Assembly: GCA_946480685.1 (NCBI GenBank)
Contig: CAMLLI010000268.1
Coordinates: 1-6,434, forward strand
Origin: an uncultured Flammeovirgaceae bacterium
Lineage (GTDB): Bacteria; Bacteroidota; Bacteroidia; Cytophagales; Cyclobacteriaceae
Reading direction: 5' to 3'
DNA length: 6,434 nucleotides
Below, piece after piece: positions 6,252 to 6,434 of the stretch (its first letter is position 1; each line of letters begins with the position of its first letter). Both the position numbers and the translations under genes were made by a program. Below the pieces are notes generated by a model that did no database searches, was not told the origin of the DNA, and was given only the letters and a program-made list of their open reading frames with translations.

Positions 6252-6434
6252 TTAAGCGAGGTTATGATAGACGGCTTGAACGTCATCATCACCTTCCAAT
6301 ACTTCAACCAGTTTCAATACTTCATCCTGCTGCTCTTCGCTTAGTTCCTTTGTCGTATTGGGTATATATTGAAGTTCGGAGCTTTTCGCCGGGATGATCG
6401 CTGCCCAAGGTCCCGTGGGGGATCTGACGGCGCG
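6252..6434 (-). CDS. yebC: YebC/PmpR-family protein, C-terminal part (gene continues past window edge)
   Basis: The minus-strand frame is open from the window edge to TAA at 6254-6252, giving 60 residues. The last 43 or so, including SSELQYIPNTTKELSEEQ and EVLEGDDDVQAVYHNLA, are the characteristic C-terminus of YebC/PmpR proteins (family pattern AELxxIPxxxxxLxxEQxxxxxxLxxxLExDDDVQxVxHN). YebC proteins are about 240 residues, so roughly a quarter is visible. They were long listed as transcription regulators, and more recent work ties the family to translation of difficult motifs. The first 17 or so visible residues (RAVRSPTGPWAAIIPAK) do not resemble the family well and are GC-rich, so sequence error or a junction near the edge is possible. 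It converges on the SDR gene across the hairpin at 6210-6240. Confidence 0.82.
   Translation of the reverse strand, partial: RAVRSPTGPWAAIIPAKSSELQYIPNTTKELSEEQQDEVLKLVEVLEGDDDVQAVYHNLA

Noticed and set aside
1..6434. Defence system, phage, transposon or CRISPR content
   Set aside because: All six coding regions fit envelope or housekeeping families, and no integrase, transposase, nuclease, toxin-antitoxin pair or regularly spaced repeat was seen.

Overview
The window looks like chromosomal DNA of a Bacteroidota bacterium, most likely of the Cytophagales type. That assignment is inference. It rests on moderate GC, weak or absent Shine-Dalgarno sites, a TAnnTTTG-type promoter element, a short PorT-like outer-membrane barrel protein with a signal peptide ending in SHAQ, and a YebC C-terminus of the sort I associate with this group. 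No RNA gene, transposase, CRISPR array, phage gene or integration site was recognised.

Layout. At the left edge is the minus-strand gene of an outer-membrane beta-barrel protein, cut at its C-terminus (1-819). A 133-bp divergent spacer separates it from a plus-strand inner-membrane phosphoglycerol-transferase-like protein of the LTA synthase family (953-2914). A second plus-strand gene encodes an AlkB-type 2-oxoglutarate/Fe(II) dioxygenase (best start 3041, end 3616). It converges, with only 30 bp between, on a minus-strand ArnT/PMT-like GT-C glycosyltransferase (3647-5299). A 189-bp divergent spacer then leads to a plus-strand short-chain dehydrogenase resembling DprE2 (5489-6220). That gene ends in a perfect hairpin that includes its own stop codon and faces the minus-strand 3' end of a YebC/PmpR-family gene, which runs off the right edge (6252-6434).

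How the genes may work together. Four of the six genes are, or could be, envelope genes: an outer-membrane barrel, a phospho-group transferase with its active site outside the inner membrane, a polyprenyl-phosphate-sugar-dependent glycosyltransferase, and a reductase of the family that finishes polyprenyl-phospho-arabinose. The most testable idea is that the divergent SDR and GT-C pair makes and uses a lipid-linked sugar for an envelope glycan. AlkB (alkylation repair) and YebC look like unrelated housekeeping neighbours.

The window is mostly ordinary. The less ordinary points are the SDR/GT-C pairing, a tandem 7-bp repeat beside a promoter-like element in their shared spacer, the stop codon buried in a terminator stem, a strong excess of GTATA/TATAC words, and a GC-rich stretch at the right edge where the YebC reading no longer looks like the family.
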